Shown piece by piece: positions 50,703 through 58,740 of a DNA stretch of 64,000 nt (position 1 is its first letter; every line of letters begins with the position of its first letter). A program made the position numbers and the translations under genes. Source of the stretch: an uncultured Paracoccaceae bacterium (GTDB taxonomy: Bacteria; Pseudomonadota; Alphaproteobacteria; Rhodobacterales; Rhodobacteraceae); the NCBI GenBank assembly GCA_947493335.1, contig CANLQO010000007.1, positions 1 through 64,000 on the forward strand, in the 5' to 3' direction. The notes beneath the pieces are model-generated. The model had not been told where the DNA came from and did not search any database. It saw nothing but the letters and a program-made list of their open reading frames with translations.

Positions 50703-51095
50703 ATGGCATTTTCTCAAAAAGATTTGGACGGGCTTGCACGCCGTTATACCGACGCATGGAACTCGAAGGTCCCAGACAACGTCGCTTCTTTCCACACATC
50801 AAGCAGTAGCATTGTCATAAATCGAGGTGAGCCATCTGTTGGTCACGTCGGACTTGCTGAGATGGCTGCAGGCTTCCACGCGGACGTGCCGGATTTGCAC
50901 CTTACCTGCAACGGCATTCGCGGGGCAGGAACACATGTCGTTTACTTGTGGACTTTTACTGGGCATCACGCTGAAACAGGAAACGCGTTGAATGTTCAGG
51001 GCTGGGAGGAGTGGGAACTCGACGGCGAAATGAAAGTCACTAAGGCGTTGGGTTGGTTTGATGGTGAGGAATACGACCGACAAGTCGCAGGTTAG
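50703..51095 (+). CDS. SnoaL-like / NTF2-fold protein
   Basis: 130 residues from ATG 50703, with GGGAG 8 bases upstream. The order of elements matches the SnoaL-like fold: LARRYTDAWNSKVPDNVASF near the start, GHVGLAEMAAGFHADVPDLH in the middle, VVYLWTFTGHH and the final KALGWFDGEEYDRQ. Family members are small enzymes or ligand binders; the substrate is unknown. It is one of few plus-strand genes in this block and has no partner nearby, so it looks like isolated cargo. Confidence 0.75.
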   Translation: MAFSQKDLDGLARRYTDAWNSKVPDNVASFHTSSSSIVINRGEPSVGHVGLAEMAAGFHADVPDLHLTCNGIRGAGTHVVYLWTFTGHHAETGNALNVQGWEEWELDGEMKVTKALGWFDGEEYDRQVAG

Positions 51096-51329
51096 ACATC
51101 CCTCACCGGACGTAAACTGATAGATATTTGGTCAAAGCGGTCGTTAGCTATCGTGCAGCAATGTGGTAGGAGAGGGCTCTTCTGACTCTTTCGCTGCGGT
51201 CGATCCGGATGTCTGTTTTTACATCAAACCCCGACGGTTTCTCCAGAGTCTAATTGCTGAGGATTGGTGGGCCAAGAAGCTGGATCAAATTGAAGTGAGG
51301 CCGCCCGAAGGCGATCTCCTTTCGTGGGT

Positions 51330-52253
51330 TCAGCTTTTGCCCTTATGCGGATCATCGACCCGCATCACGATGATACCTTTGTCTTCTGCCTTTTGACCGA
51401 GGTTCATCGCGACCCCGTTGCCTCCGAAGAGCACGACCCCGGCTGGAGCGAACTTATCGTCCAGCATCTCGTCGTTGCACTTGAAGGGTGCGGCGCGACC
51501 ATGTGCGGACCAGCGAGGATCGAATTTCGCCTGCGCGATCCCGCGGGCGCGGGCCCATCGGGCTGCGATCATCTCGGCGCCATTCTTTCCACCTTTGTGA
51601 CAGACGAAGATTTCTTCATTGCGCGTCTGGCGAATACGCTCGCGTACTTTGTCGAGGGTATTGAAGATCAGATCGATGTCGGTCCAGTCGGTTGCGCCAG
51701 AGACGATCAGGGGCACCCCTTCGACCTTGCTTCGGGCAGCTGTCTCGCGATCGTGCTGTTCCAGAAGCTGGCGGGCTTCGAAGATGGCGCCTGTCTCGCG
51801 AGCTTTTGCGGATGTGCGGGAGCCTGCAGCCGGGATGAAGCCGGAGCCGGTCTCGATTTCGTAGCAGACGGCGGCCTCGTCGCTCATGACTTCCATCGCG
51901 GCCACGATGTCGCGCAGTTGGAGGTAACGCACTTGCGCCTCTTCCAGCGCTGTCTCAGAGATTTCGGACCCATCATGGCTCCGGGTGAGTGCGCTGATTT
52001 TGTCAGCTGTGCGATCCAACTCCTTCGAGAGTGCCATCGTCCGTCGCTGTAGGAGCGATGCGAGCCCATGGGCGATCGGTTCGATTTCGCCCTCAAGACC
52101 GGTCCCCTGCAACTGTCCCAGGAGCGCTTCGAAAGCGTCACGGACGATCTCGTTTTTCAGAACGTCATCGTTCGGAATGGGAAGCTGAGCGTCCTTTTCG
52201 GTTAGCCCGAAGAGTTCGATCGTTTCGTATGCGTTTGCTTCTGCGTATGCCAT
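51330..52253 (-). CDS. DUF2493-domain (SLOG-like) protein
   Basis: 307 residues from ATG 52253, preceded by AGGAGAAAGAAC. The open frame extends into the leader repeat, but that part reads as non-coding. Residues about 175-300 hold the DUF2493 pattern: VPLIVSGATDWTDIDLIFNT, then FVCHKGGKNGAEMIAARWAR and VVLFGGNGVAMNLGQKAEDKG (quoted partly). The fold is Rossmann-like and related to SLOG nucleotide-binding proteins of bacterial conflict systems. The N-terminal part is helical. Leader copy 2 precedes it. 51096-51329 has no supported gene. Confidence 0.78.
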   Translation of the reverse strand: MAYAEANAYETIELFGLTEKDAQLPIPNDDVLKNEIVRDAFEALLGQLQGTGLEGEIEPIAHGLASLLQRRTMALSKELDRTADKISALTRSHDGSEISETALEEAQVRYLQLRDIVAAMEVMSDEAAVCYEIETGSGFIPAAGSRTSAKARETGAIFEARQLLEQHDRETAARSKVEGVPLIVSGATDWTDIDLIFNTLDKVRERIRQTRNEEIFVCHKGGKNGAEMIAARWARARGIAQAKFDPRWSAHGRAAPFKCNDEMLDDKFAPAGVVLFGGNGVAMNLGQKAEDKGIIVMRVDDPHKGKS

Positions 52254-52328
52254 GTTCTTTCTCCTGAATGTTGGTGTTCCGCCGCATGGGTGCGGGGGAT
52301 GCCGAAGTTCAGGTCTCCCGAATCTGAT

Positions 52329-52757
52329 CGGGTCAGGGACGGCGCAGCCGCCAGCTCGCTGGGCGCAAAAGTTTCGGCAAAGTCGGAGGGTCCGCCGCGT
52401 AGCGGTGGAGACCGTCTTTGTTGACAGTTTTGCGATCCTTGACGCGGTCTGATTCTGGGGCCAATCCGGAGGATATCCTTCCGCGCTCATGTGTGTGTGG
52501 AGTTGACGTGAGGGCGACCCGACACGAGCAGGAAAGCGGCGCGGCCAGACACGCAGGCGGGCAGAGCGGCGGGATCGTTTTGCCCCGGCAAAACAGACCA
52601 GAGTGGAGACCGCAGGCGTGGCTGAGACGTGCCGTGCTCGCGAGGCGGGTCAACCGGGATGAAGCAGAGCAACGCCGCGCGGAGGTCGCATGGCCGACTG
52701 CGCGATCGACTGCAGGTCGATGCTCGTCTGCGACACGCGAAGCCGAGCAGGTGAGGC
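52329..52757. repeat. Repeated non-coding leader, copy 2 (429 bp)
   Basis: Homologous to copy 1 at 49195-49625 in the same orientation. It ends about 75 bp before the DUF2493 start codon on the minus strand, almost the same distance as copy 1 from its gene. Contains the hairpins CCGC-GTA-GCGG (52395) and GTTTTGC...GCAAAAC (52577), both conserved by compensating or wobble changes. Confidence 0.75.
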
Positions 52758-52849
52758 CGTAAGGCTTTTTCGACGGCTATCTCCAAATGCCCTTGTCTTG
52801 CCATATTGGAAGCCGATGGTGATGCCACTGGTTTTGATAGGATGTTCTG

Positions 52850-53044
52850 ATGGGATTTACAGAAGCGGAGAAGGAAAGCTGTCACAAGGCGCGCCGTCGC
52901 GCCCGCGATGATGGGTATGGGGCGGACATGATAGATACACAAGAAACGTCGATGCCGATTTGCCTGCATTGTCACAATCCATTTCCGGCATCAGGCGGAG
53001 TTGTGACTTCTGATGCGGCGATCTGTGATGCCTGCAACGGCTGA
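52850..53044 (+). CDS. Small zinc-ribbon protein (64 aa)
   Basis: 64 residues from ATG 52850. The C-terminus carries ICLHCHNPFPASGGVV and ICDACNG, a compact four-cysteine zinc ribbon; the N-terminus is charged and helical (EAEKESCHKARRRARDDG). It probably binds nucleic acid or protein. The start site is only fair. Confidence 0.55.
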   Translation: MGFTEAEKESCHKARRRARDDGYGADMIDTQETSMPICLHCHNPFPASGGVVTSDAAICDACNG

Positions 53045-53110
53045 TATGTCGTGAGTATGTTCACACTTCGTTCTTGAACGGAAGTATGAAACGGCGGTAT
53101 CTGGATCGTC

Positions 53111-53389
53111 ATGCCATTGCGACCAAAGATGATCGGTTTTCGCTTCTCGACGCGCCTCGATGTGCTTGGGCCTGCGGACGTCGTTGAGATGATCTGCCCG
53201 CAATGCGCGCGGCGGTACATGCTGGCGCCGTGGCAGCTGTTGGGTCGGTTCGAGCCAACGATACATCTCGACATTGTTGGTGAAAGGTTCCACTGCAAGA
53301 ACTGCGGATGGCGCGGCCAACGCAAAAAAGGGGCGCGATGGGCGATCTACACCGCCCATCCGCCCCTGTCAGAAGTGCCAGGATCTTAG
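53111..53389 (+). CDS. Small zinc-binding protein (92 aa)
   Basis: 92 residues from ATG 53111. Two CxxC pairs, ICPQCARRY near 28 and HCKNCGWRG near 61, form a zinc-ribbon pattern, with the rest strand-like (VVEMICPQCARRYMLAPWQL). It converges with radC and overlaps it by 4 bp at the 3' ends. Function unknown. Confidence 0.6.
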   Translation: MPLRPKMIGFRFSTRLDVLGPADVVEMICPQCARRYMLAPWQLLGRFEPTIHLDIVGERFHCKNCGWRGQRKKGARWAIYTAHPPLSEVPGS

Positions 53390-53892
53390 AAGGTGACTGT
53401 GCCATGGCCTCGCATGGAGAAAGCATTTGCCTCTGTGCCGAAGCCGACGATCACATGGTCGTGGATCGTCAGTCCAAGCACTCTGGCAGCTTCGACCATC
53501 TGTTTGGTCATCTTGATGTCTGCGTCGCTGGGTGTGGGATCGCCAGACGGATGGTTGTGGCACAGAATGAGTGCTGATACGTCTAGGATCAGCGCTGATC
53601 GCATGACGTCTGAGACATAGACGGGGACATGATCAATTGTGCCGCGCCACATGATCCGATCACGGATCAATCTATTTTTGCTGTTGAGGAAGAGCACGCG
53701 GAGGACCTCGCTCCGTTCCTTGAGGGCGCTGAGGGCTAGGTATTCGGTGAGCATGGCCCATGACGCGATCAGGTCTGCAGCACGCATATGGCGTCGTAGG
53801 ATATCGCAGGCAGACCCGACGGTTGCCGCGTCTTCTTGCGTGAGATGTGGTTCGACACGAATGGGATCGGGTATGCGGTCGTATTTTGTCAT
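53386..53892 (-). CDS. radC: RadC-family JAB-domain protein
   Basis: 168 residues. The JAB/MPN metal site is complete: H112-N-H114 in CHNHPSGDPTPSDAD with D125, and an upstream conserved glutamate region (LSALKERSEVLRVLFLN). The N-terminal helix-hairpin-helix of chromosomal RadC is reduced. Plasmid RadC proteins often lie with anti-restriction genes, and a deubiquitinase-like or DNA-related role is debated. It overlaps the next upstream gene by 4 bp. Confidence 0.9.
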   Translation of the reverse strand: MTKYDRIPDPIRVEPHLTQEDAATVGSACDILRRHMRAADLIASWAMLTEYLALSALKERSEVLRVLFLNSKNRLIRDRIMWRGTIDHVPVYVSDVMRSALILDVSALILCHNHPSGDPTPSDADIKMTKQMVEAARVLGLTIHDHVIVGFGTEANAFSMRGHGTVTF

Positions 53893-54650
53893 GGGGCGAT
53901 GGTCCTTTGAAGAGTTTGCAACAGGTCGACGCCGTCAGGGCGAAGGGTATGACCGATGTCAGCCTCGAGTGCTGCGTATTCCGCCAGCAGGTCTGGCCGG
54001 AGCCGTGCGGCACAGTGGAGATCGGGGAGCGATGACATGATGCAGAAGCTGCAGGAAAGCCGGCTCATGCCAGCGGCATAAGCCCAATGGGGGTTCTGAC
54101 CGGCATCTGCGATGGTCTGAAAGACCTCGCGCTTTGTCATGTCGTGGATCGGCAGCCAATCGAACCAGGTGCGGCCGGCTACCGAGTTGCGCGCATTGTG
54201 CTTGAGGGTCGGACGCGTCCGGCGCGCAGCACTTTCTTCGGCGCGCATCCCCATCGCGTTGACGATCTGGCCCCGGTAGCGCGGATGCGCTGCGAGGTAT
54301 CGGCGGAGCTGGCGCTCGATCGGCCCGCGTTTGAGATCAGAGGTGCATTGCCGGTACTTGGGCGATGGAAACATGCCCCGCCCGCGGACCATATCAAAGA
54401 AACTGCGACGCGATCGGGCGATGATGAGTCGTAGATCGAATCCTGTCGTGGCGATGTGCTCGATTGTTCCGGGCCATTCGATATGGCCCAGGTGTGCGTG
54501 CACCAGCACCATCTGATGACGTGGTATGCCTGCCCTCACGAGAGCGATGGTCATGGCCTGGCTGTCCTTGCCACCGGAGGTATTGATCGCGATCAGACCA
54601 CCGCGGTCAACTATTCGGGCGACTTGGTCAGGCACAACAAGGGCATTCAT
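53889..54650 (-). CDS. PAPS-reductase-like PP-loop protein
   Basis: 253 residues. The PP-loop SGGKDSQ is at residues 25-31, in IAINTSGGKDSQAMTIALVR. A Cys motif is seen at KYRQCTSDLKR and SCSFCIMSS near 200, as in phage/plasmid members of the PAPS reductase superfamily. Such enzymes activate a substrate with ATP; members include DndC, which works in DNA phosphorothioation, but no other dnd genes are here. Its target is unknown. It is translationally coupled to radC and to the 126-aa gene. Confidence 0.82.
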   Translation of the reverse strand: MNALVVPDQVARIVDRGGLIAINTSGGKDSQAMTIALVRAGIPRHQMVLVHAHLGHIEWPGTIEHIATTGFDLRLIIARSRRSFFDMVRGRGMFPSPKYRQCTSDLKRGPIERQLRRYLAAHPRYRGQIVNAMGMRAEESAARRTRPTLKHNARNSVAGRTWFDWLPIHDMTKREVFQTIADAGQNPHWAYAAGMSRLSCSFCIMSSLPDLHCAARLRPDLLAEYAALEADIGHTLRPDGVDLLQTLQRTIAP

Positions 54651-55027
54651 GACTGATCCCCGAATACCGCGATCCGATTTTCACCTGACGAGATAAGGTC
54701 GCCCTTTGCATATTTGATCAGCGCTTCTTTTCTGTTCAGAAGATGCATCAGGACCGGTGTACTGGGATGATTTTTGCGGAAGCCACGTTCTGGACGGGCA
54801 AGACCTTTCGGACCGTGCTTGATGAGGAAGATTGCTTCTTCGATCACATCGATATCTGTTTCCTCGGTGATCATCGATTTTGGCAATGTTGCGACATGGG
54901 CGAGTAGGGCATTCGACCGCGCTTCACTCCAGCGCCGGGCATCGATTTTGTACGCACCGATGATCCACTCGCGCAGATCGTACCAACGGATCCGGGTGCC
55001 GGGCGTCGTAAATTGATAGACAGACAT
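54647..55027 (-). CDS. Hypothetical protein (126 aa)
   Basis: 126 residues from ATG 55027, with GAGGT 6 bases upstream; the longer open frame to 55321 overlaps another gene. Soluble, starts SVYQFTTPGTRIRWYDLREW and contains HGPKGLARPERGFRKNHPST. It overlaps the PAPS-reductase-like gene by 4 bp and may be functionally tied to it. Family unknown. Confidence 0.65.
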   Translation of the reverse strand: MSVYQFTTPGTRIRWYDLREWIIGAYKIDARRWSEARSNALLAHVATLPKSMITEETDIDVIEEAIFLIKHGPKGLARPERGFRKNHPSTPVLMHLLNRKEALIKYAKGDLISSGENRIAVFGDQS

Positions 55028-55034
55028 GGCGACC

Positions 55035-55427
55035 TCAATTCTCGGCTCGGACGGCGGAGATGCCGAACGCGCGCTCGACTTGCTGGTAGATGTCACAAAG
55101 CGAGAGAAATATGGTGCGTCCGTCCGCGTGCACTGCCTGCGCTGTACCAACGAGATAACGGAGCTTCGCGTGTCCTGTTTCCATGAGGACAGCGACCTGA
55201 TCGTCGGCAAGATGCTTGGCCAATTCGGAGGGTAGATCAATCGTATCGCCGTCAACGGTATGCTGCGGCTCCGATCCGTCACAGAAGAGTGCAAAGGAGG
55301 AATCCTCCCTATGCGGATCATTCCTGTGAGCTTCGAGACCGGGAATCGTTGCGACCCAAGCGATGAAGGCCGATGGGTCCTTGGTCCAGAAGTAGTTCGT
55401 GCGGAAGCAGGCGGTGTAATCAGCCAT
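55035..55427 (-). CDS. Hypothetical protein (130 aa)
   Basis: 130 residues starting ADYTACFRTNYFWTKDPSAF. A soluble alpha/beta composition, with DSSFALFCDGSEPQHTVDGD and FLSLCDIYQQVERAFG. Seven bases separate it from the next gene, so the two are in one operon. I do not recognise a family, but the coding signal is clear. Confidence 0.65.
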   Translation of the reverse strand: MADYTACFRTNYFWTKDPSAFIAWVATIPGLEAHRNDPHREDSSFALFCDGSEPQHTVDGDTIDLPSELAKHLADDQVAVLMETGHAKLRYLVGTAQAVHADGRTIFLSLCDIYQQVERAFGISAVRAEN

Positions 55428-55453
55428 TTGGGTATCCTTTCAGATGTGGGGGT

Positions 55454-55684
55454 TCAGATCATGCCGCAGATGACGAGGTTCGATTGCACTGTCTGGTGTC
55501 CGCAGGCCTCGCAATATCCGCCGCGCTGATCAGGTTCGGACTCGGTTGCTTGGTCGCAGTCCGGCTTGACGCAGATCGCCGGGACAACGCTGTCCATGAC
55601 AGAATGCTCGACCATTGCCTCGACATCCGGGAAGCCTTCGATCTGGGCGAGTTTGATGAGTTTGGGGTGCTCAAAGTTGAACAT
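55454..55684 (-). CDS. Small Cys-rich protein (76 aa)
   Basis: 76 residues. The N-terminal half is helical (HPKLIKLAQIEGFPDVEAMV); the C-terminal half has CVKPDCDQA and GGYCEACGHQ, a likely zinc site. It is the first gene after the terminator hairpins at 55720-55879 on the minus strand. Function unknown. Confidence 0.65.
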   Translation of the reverse strand: MFNFEHPKLIKLAQIEGFPDVEAMVEHSVMDSVVPAICVKPDCDQATESEPDQRGGYCEACGHQTVQSNLVICGMI

Positions 55685-55719
55685 GGTTTTGGTCCTTTTG
55701 TTTTAAGTGAGACGGGAAA

Positions 55720-55745
55720 GGGGAGCCACGTTTCAGCGGCTCCCC
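55720..55745 (-). terminator. Hairpin upstream of the 76-aa gene
   Basis: GGGGAGCC (55720-55727) and GGCTCCCC (55738-55745) form perfect 8-bp arms with a 10-base loop; on the minus strand it is followed by TTTCCC. It lies downstream of the 68-aa gene and upstream of the next, so it may end or attenuate transcription. A smaller hairpin (GACCTGC...GCAGGTC) is at 55752-55768. Confidence 0.5.
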
Positions 55746-55851
55746 TCGTGAGACCTGCCTCGCAGGTCGGCGCGTCTTTGGGCTGGAGAAACACCTTGCG
55801 CGCCTTGGTCGTGGGTCCGTGACCGGGAGGATGGACGGACCCGCACGGGGA

Positions 55852-55879
55852 AAGGCGCCCCGGTTTACCGGGACGCCTT
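55852..55879 (-). terminator. Repeated GC hairpin, first copy
   Basis: Arms AAGGCGCCCCGG and CCGGGACGCCTT with a TTTA loop. The one mismatch becomes a G-U pair in minus-strand RNA, so the structure fits transcription of the minus-strand genes. It lies 33 bp after the stop of the 68-aa gene. The same arms recur at 57118-57145. Confidence 0.55.
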
Positions 55880-55911
55880 CAGGCTGCGCGTGAGTGGTGT
55901 TGAATTGCGGC

Positions 55912-56118
55912 TCAGATGAGCCGTGGCGCCCTGTAGTTCGGATTGGGGATCGTTGTTATTTTGCCCCCGGCCTCTTCGACCGCGGCCTTCGCGGCCGAGA
56001 ACGGGTAGGCTCCGTCGGATCTGCTCCAGCGGTAATGGCCGCGCTCGAAGCGTATGATGGTCTCGGTGCCGTCCGGCATCACCGCGACCTTCAGGGTCTT
56101 GGGTTCACGTTTGGGCAT
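55912..56118 (-). CDS. Small hypothetical protein (68 aa)
   Basis: 68 residues from ATG 56118, with GAGGTGCAAG upstream. Contains LKVAVMPDGTETIIRFERGH and SAAKAAVEEAGGKITTIPNP. Soluble. It follows ardC by 10 bp and is probably its operon partner. Family unknown. Confidence 0.6.
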   Translation of the reverse strand: MPKREPKTLKVAVMPDGTETIIRFERGHYRWSRSDGAYPFSAAKAAVEEAGGKITTIPNPNYRAPRLI

Positions 56119-56128
56119 AACTTGCACC

Positions 56129-57076
56129 TCACGCGGCGATCGGCGCGGGCACCCTGCCCTCTTCGGAGCGGGCGATGAGGTAGTCGCAAGCCTTCTGCGC
56201 ATCGCCCGCGTGTTTGAAGATCGCGTTCTTGTCGCTTCGCAAGACCGTGACCCAGTGCTGAATATATGCAGCGGTGTTTTCAATGGTATGGAGCGCAAAC
56301 CCGAGATGTTGTCCGAGCATCCAGGCGGTCAGCTCGGCCGTTATCTCCTCCCTCGAGTATGGAGCGTTACCGAAGCGAGATTTGCCATAGTCGCGGTTGA
56401 GGCGATGAGGAGCTTTTGTCGCGTGCGCTAGCTCATGACTCCAGGTTGAATAGAAATCATGCGCCGTGTTGAAGTGGACCATTTCAGGCATGTAGACGCG
56501 ATCGACTGCTGGCATGTAATACGCTTGCCGACCGGTGAAGATCGTCGTGATATCGATCGCGTCGAAGAACTGCTGCATGTGCGGGATCGGTTCTGCGGAG
56601 GGATAGGCCGGAGCGTCGTTCTGCTCGGGGAAGTAGCGATCATCCAGACCGTCGATCTGGCAGGCATTGAAGACGCGGTAGCACTTGAGGAACTTCCGCG
56701 TCCGGCGGCCGTCCTCGTGGGCGTTGTCGTCGACATCGATCTCGGCGTCCTCGCGGCTCTCGTAGGTGCCATACCGCACGACGAGCGAGGATTTCTCGCC
56801 CTTGCGAATGCGCGCGTCCTGCTCGTTCGCCTGCAACATCGTCATCCAGTAGGGCGACGTGTAGCCCGACAACATCTGCTGGATGGTGAGCAGGAACGCG
56901 TTGGTGCCCTTGTATGGCGTGCCGCAGTGGCGAAGTGGCACCGGGGCTGCGCCGCCTTTCCACGGCTGCCGCCAAGGCAACGTGCCGCGCTCGATGATCT
57001 TGATGAGATCGTTGGTGATTGCGGCGGCCGGGTCGAACTTCGGGTTGCTGGTTTTGCCGGTGGTCTTGCGGGTCAT
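56129..57076 (-). CDS. ardC: ArdC-family anti-restriction protein
   Basis: 315 residues from ATG 57076. The N-terminal ArdC domain (LIKIIERGTLPWRQPWKGG, then YKGTNAFLL) is followed by a zincin-like domain with H214-E-L-A-H218 in STWSHELAHATKAPHRLNRD (partly quoted). ArdC binds single-stranded DNA and protects incoming plasmid DNA from type I restriction in studied plasmids. The intact HExxH-like site and length support function. The hairpin at 57118-57145 lies in its leader. Confidence 0.9.
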   Translation of the reverse strand: MTRKTTGKTSNPKFDPAAAITNDLIKIIERGTLPWRQPWKGGAAPVPLRHCGTPYKGTNAFLLTIQQMLSGYTSPYWMTMLQANEQDARIRKGEKSSLVVRYGTYESREDAEIDVDDNAHEDGRRTRKFLKCYRVFNACQIDGLDDRYFPEQNDAPAYPSAEPIPHMQQFFDAIDITTIFTGRQAYYMPAVDRVYMPEMVHFNTAHDFYSTWSHELAHATKAPHRLNRDYGKSRFGNAPYSREEITAELTAWMLGQHLGFALHTIENTAAYIQHWVTVLRSDKNAIFKHAGDAQKACDYLIARSEEGRVPAPIAA

Positions 57077-57117
57077 CGTGCTCTCCTTTCGGTGTATTTC
57101 CATGGCTCGATGAGACG

Positions 57118-57145
57118 AAGGCGCCCCGGTGGACCGGGACGCCTT
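57118..57145 (-). terminator. Repeated GC hairpin, second copy
   Basis: The same 12-base arms as at 55852-55879 (AAGGCGCCCCGG and CCGGGACGCCTT), with a TGGA loop. It lies between the DUF736 gene stop and the ardC start on the minus strand. It may terminate or attenuate expression between the two genes. Confidence 0.55.
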
Positions 57146-57207
57146 TGTGTTGCGCCAAATAGCGCCAAGATATGGGATCACCTCCTTTCGCGAGGCTTGC
57201 CTGGAGA

Positions 57208-57933
57208 TCAGCCAACCAGAGCCAGACCGCTGTTTTCGATGCGATCGTCGGTGCCATTCTCAACGAACGGGATGATGGAGAATGTCTTTCCGCCACGCTG
57301 CTCTTCGTTCTGCACGGCGTTTACGCGCAGATCGCCGTCGGGCGTGTTGATCAGGAGTGACATGTATTCATTGCCGGTCCGGTTGCTCTTCTGCATCCAG
57401 GCCGAACCGACGCGGATCGGGGTGCCGCGCGGCGAGCTGATCTCGATGCGGTAATCCGGGTGATTTGCATCCGTCTTCCAGCTGTTCTCGATCAACATGA
57501 ACTCAAGGTCGAACATCATGTTGGCAACGTAACCGGCAAAGGCGTTGTCCGCGTCCATTGCGGTCAGTTCGCCGGAGAGGGAGCCGGATTTCATGGTGCC
57601 GTTCGCAACAAAGGGCACGATATCGAACTCACCGCTCTTGGCCTTCTTCGCGTCGTTTGTTTGCACGGCGTTGACGCGGAAGGGGCCAAGACCGACGTCC
57701 ATCTGCATCGACAGGTAGGCGTTGCCGGTCTTGCTCGTTTCGTTCCACGCCGAGTCGATACGGACTTGGCGGCCCGCGCGGTTGGTTGCAGTGACGTCGA
57801 AGTCGGGGGATTTTTCGGACATCTTGGCCCGAGGCTCGAGTTGGATTGCGATGTCGAACTTGGCGGAGTGCACAACGCCTGCGAATGCAATAGCGGCGTC
57901 CGTGGCGTTTTTGGTGAGGGTTCCTGCGAACAT
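57208..57933 (-). CDS. Tandem DUF736-domain protein
   Basis: 241 residues with two similar halves. Residues 25-115 (SPDFDVTATNRAGRQVRIDS ... GNAYLSMQMDVGLGPFRVNA) and 140-225 (HPDYRIEISSPRGTPIRVGS ... GNEYMSLLINTPDGDLRVNA) repeat the DUF736 pattern of PDYR, G-W-x-x-S and YLS. DUF736 proteins are single-domain in most plasmids, so this is a duplication. Function unknown; usually found near conjugation and replication genes. Confidence 0.82.
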   Translation of the reverse strand: MFAGTLTKNATDAAIAFAGVVHSAKFDIAIQLEPRAKMSEKSPDFDVTATNRAGRQVRIDSAWNETSKTGNAYLSMQMDVGLGPFRVNAVQTNDAKKAKSGEFDIVPFVANGTMKSGSLSGELTAMDADNAFAGYVANMMFDLEFMLIENSWKTDANHPDYRIEISSPRGTPIRVGSAWMQKSNRTGNEYMSLLINTPDGDLRVNAVQNEEQRGGKTFSIIPFVENGTDDRIENSGLALVG

Positions 57934-58052
57934 GGGATGGTTCCTTTCGGGTTGCTGGTGCCGGCCTCGGCCTGGTCACGCGGGGATTGCTTTCCGACCC
58001 CTTCCCGGGGTCACAAAACAGAAAGCCTGCATTCCACTTTCTCCCCTCCCCC

Positions 58053-58739
58053 TCACCCGGAACTGCCCTTGGTCGTGGTCTGTGACGTTTCCTCTCGCGC
58101 GCGAGTCCCCTCTTCTGCAGCGTGGTATTGTTCTGCCGTCTGGTCCCAAAGTGCAAAGTCCAGACCCCGGATCTTGGCAAAATGCCTCAGATCGCAGAGG
58201 GCGTTTCTGAGGCGTTCTCCATCACATTCTGCGTCAGGAAAGAGGCCATCGAGCGCATCTGCCATGCGAGCTGCCTGGATCAGAGGCACGTTGTCCGATT
58301 CAATATTGCCGTAGGTCTCTGCCTCGGCCGAGACGTGCGCGATAGTCATGCCACAGCAGCTGACCCCGACCGTCTCATCGGCATCAAGAAGCCGACAGAG
58401 ATCTGCGTGGATCATGTCGCTCTGCTCGGTCAGCGCAAGCTCGGCCGGGCAGGAGTATATCAGCTTCGCCGTGACAACGATCTCTTCATCCATGCACGTT
58501 TCAGGGGCAAGGATGCGGCGGGCGGCGGCTTCTTGCGGAATGGTTCCGTCTGGTAGGATGAGGATCCCGAAGGACCCGTCAGGCCATTTGATAAGACTTT
58601 GTCCGAATCCCCTCAAACCTTCGTCGGTCGTGAAGCGGGCGATAAAGGCTCGTCCGTCCTCATGCGCGGTGACCGTCATGAGGCGGTGGGGATTGATGGC
58701 CTCGGCGCGTGCCCAGACGGCTTTTTCGGCGGCGCTCAT
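58053..58739 (-). CDS. Hypothetical protein (228 aa)
   Basis: 228 residues from ATG 58739; the longer open frame to 59135 runs through another gene. Soluble, starting SAAEKAVWARAEAINPHRLM and containing DGSFGILILPDGTIPQEAAA and ETVGVSCCGMTIAHVSAEAE. Its start lies 1 bp from the upstream gene stop, so translation is coupled. Family not recognised. Confidence 0.65.
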   Translation of the reverse strand: MSAAEKAVWARAEAINPHRLMTVTAHEDGRAFIARFTTDEGLRGFGQSLIKWPDGSFGILILPDGTIPQEAAARRILAPETCMDEEIVVTAKLIYSCPAELALTEQSDMIHADLCRLLDADETVGVSCCGMTIAHVSAEAETYGNIESDNVPLIQAARMADALDGLFPDAECDGERLRNALCDLRHFAKIRGLDFALWDQTAEQYHAAEEGTRAREETSQTTTKGSSG

Positions 58740-58740
58740 G

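Noticed and set aside
51163-51396. Plus-strand frame starting at GTG 51163
   Set aside because: Parts look protein-like, but it overlaps the end of the DUF2493 gene on the other strand and its start site is poor.
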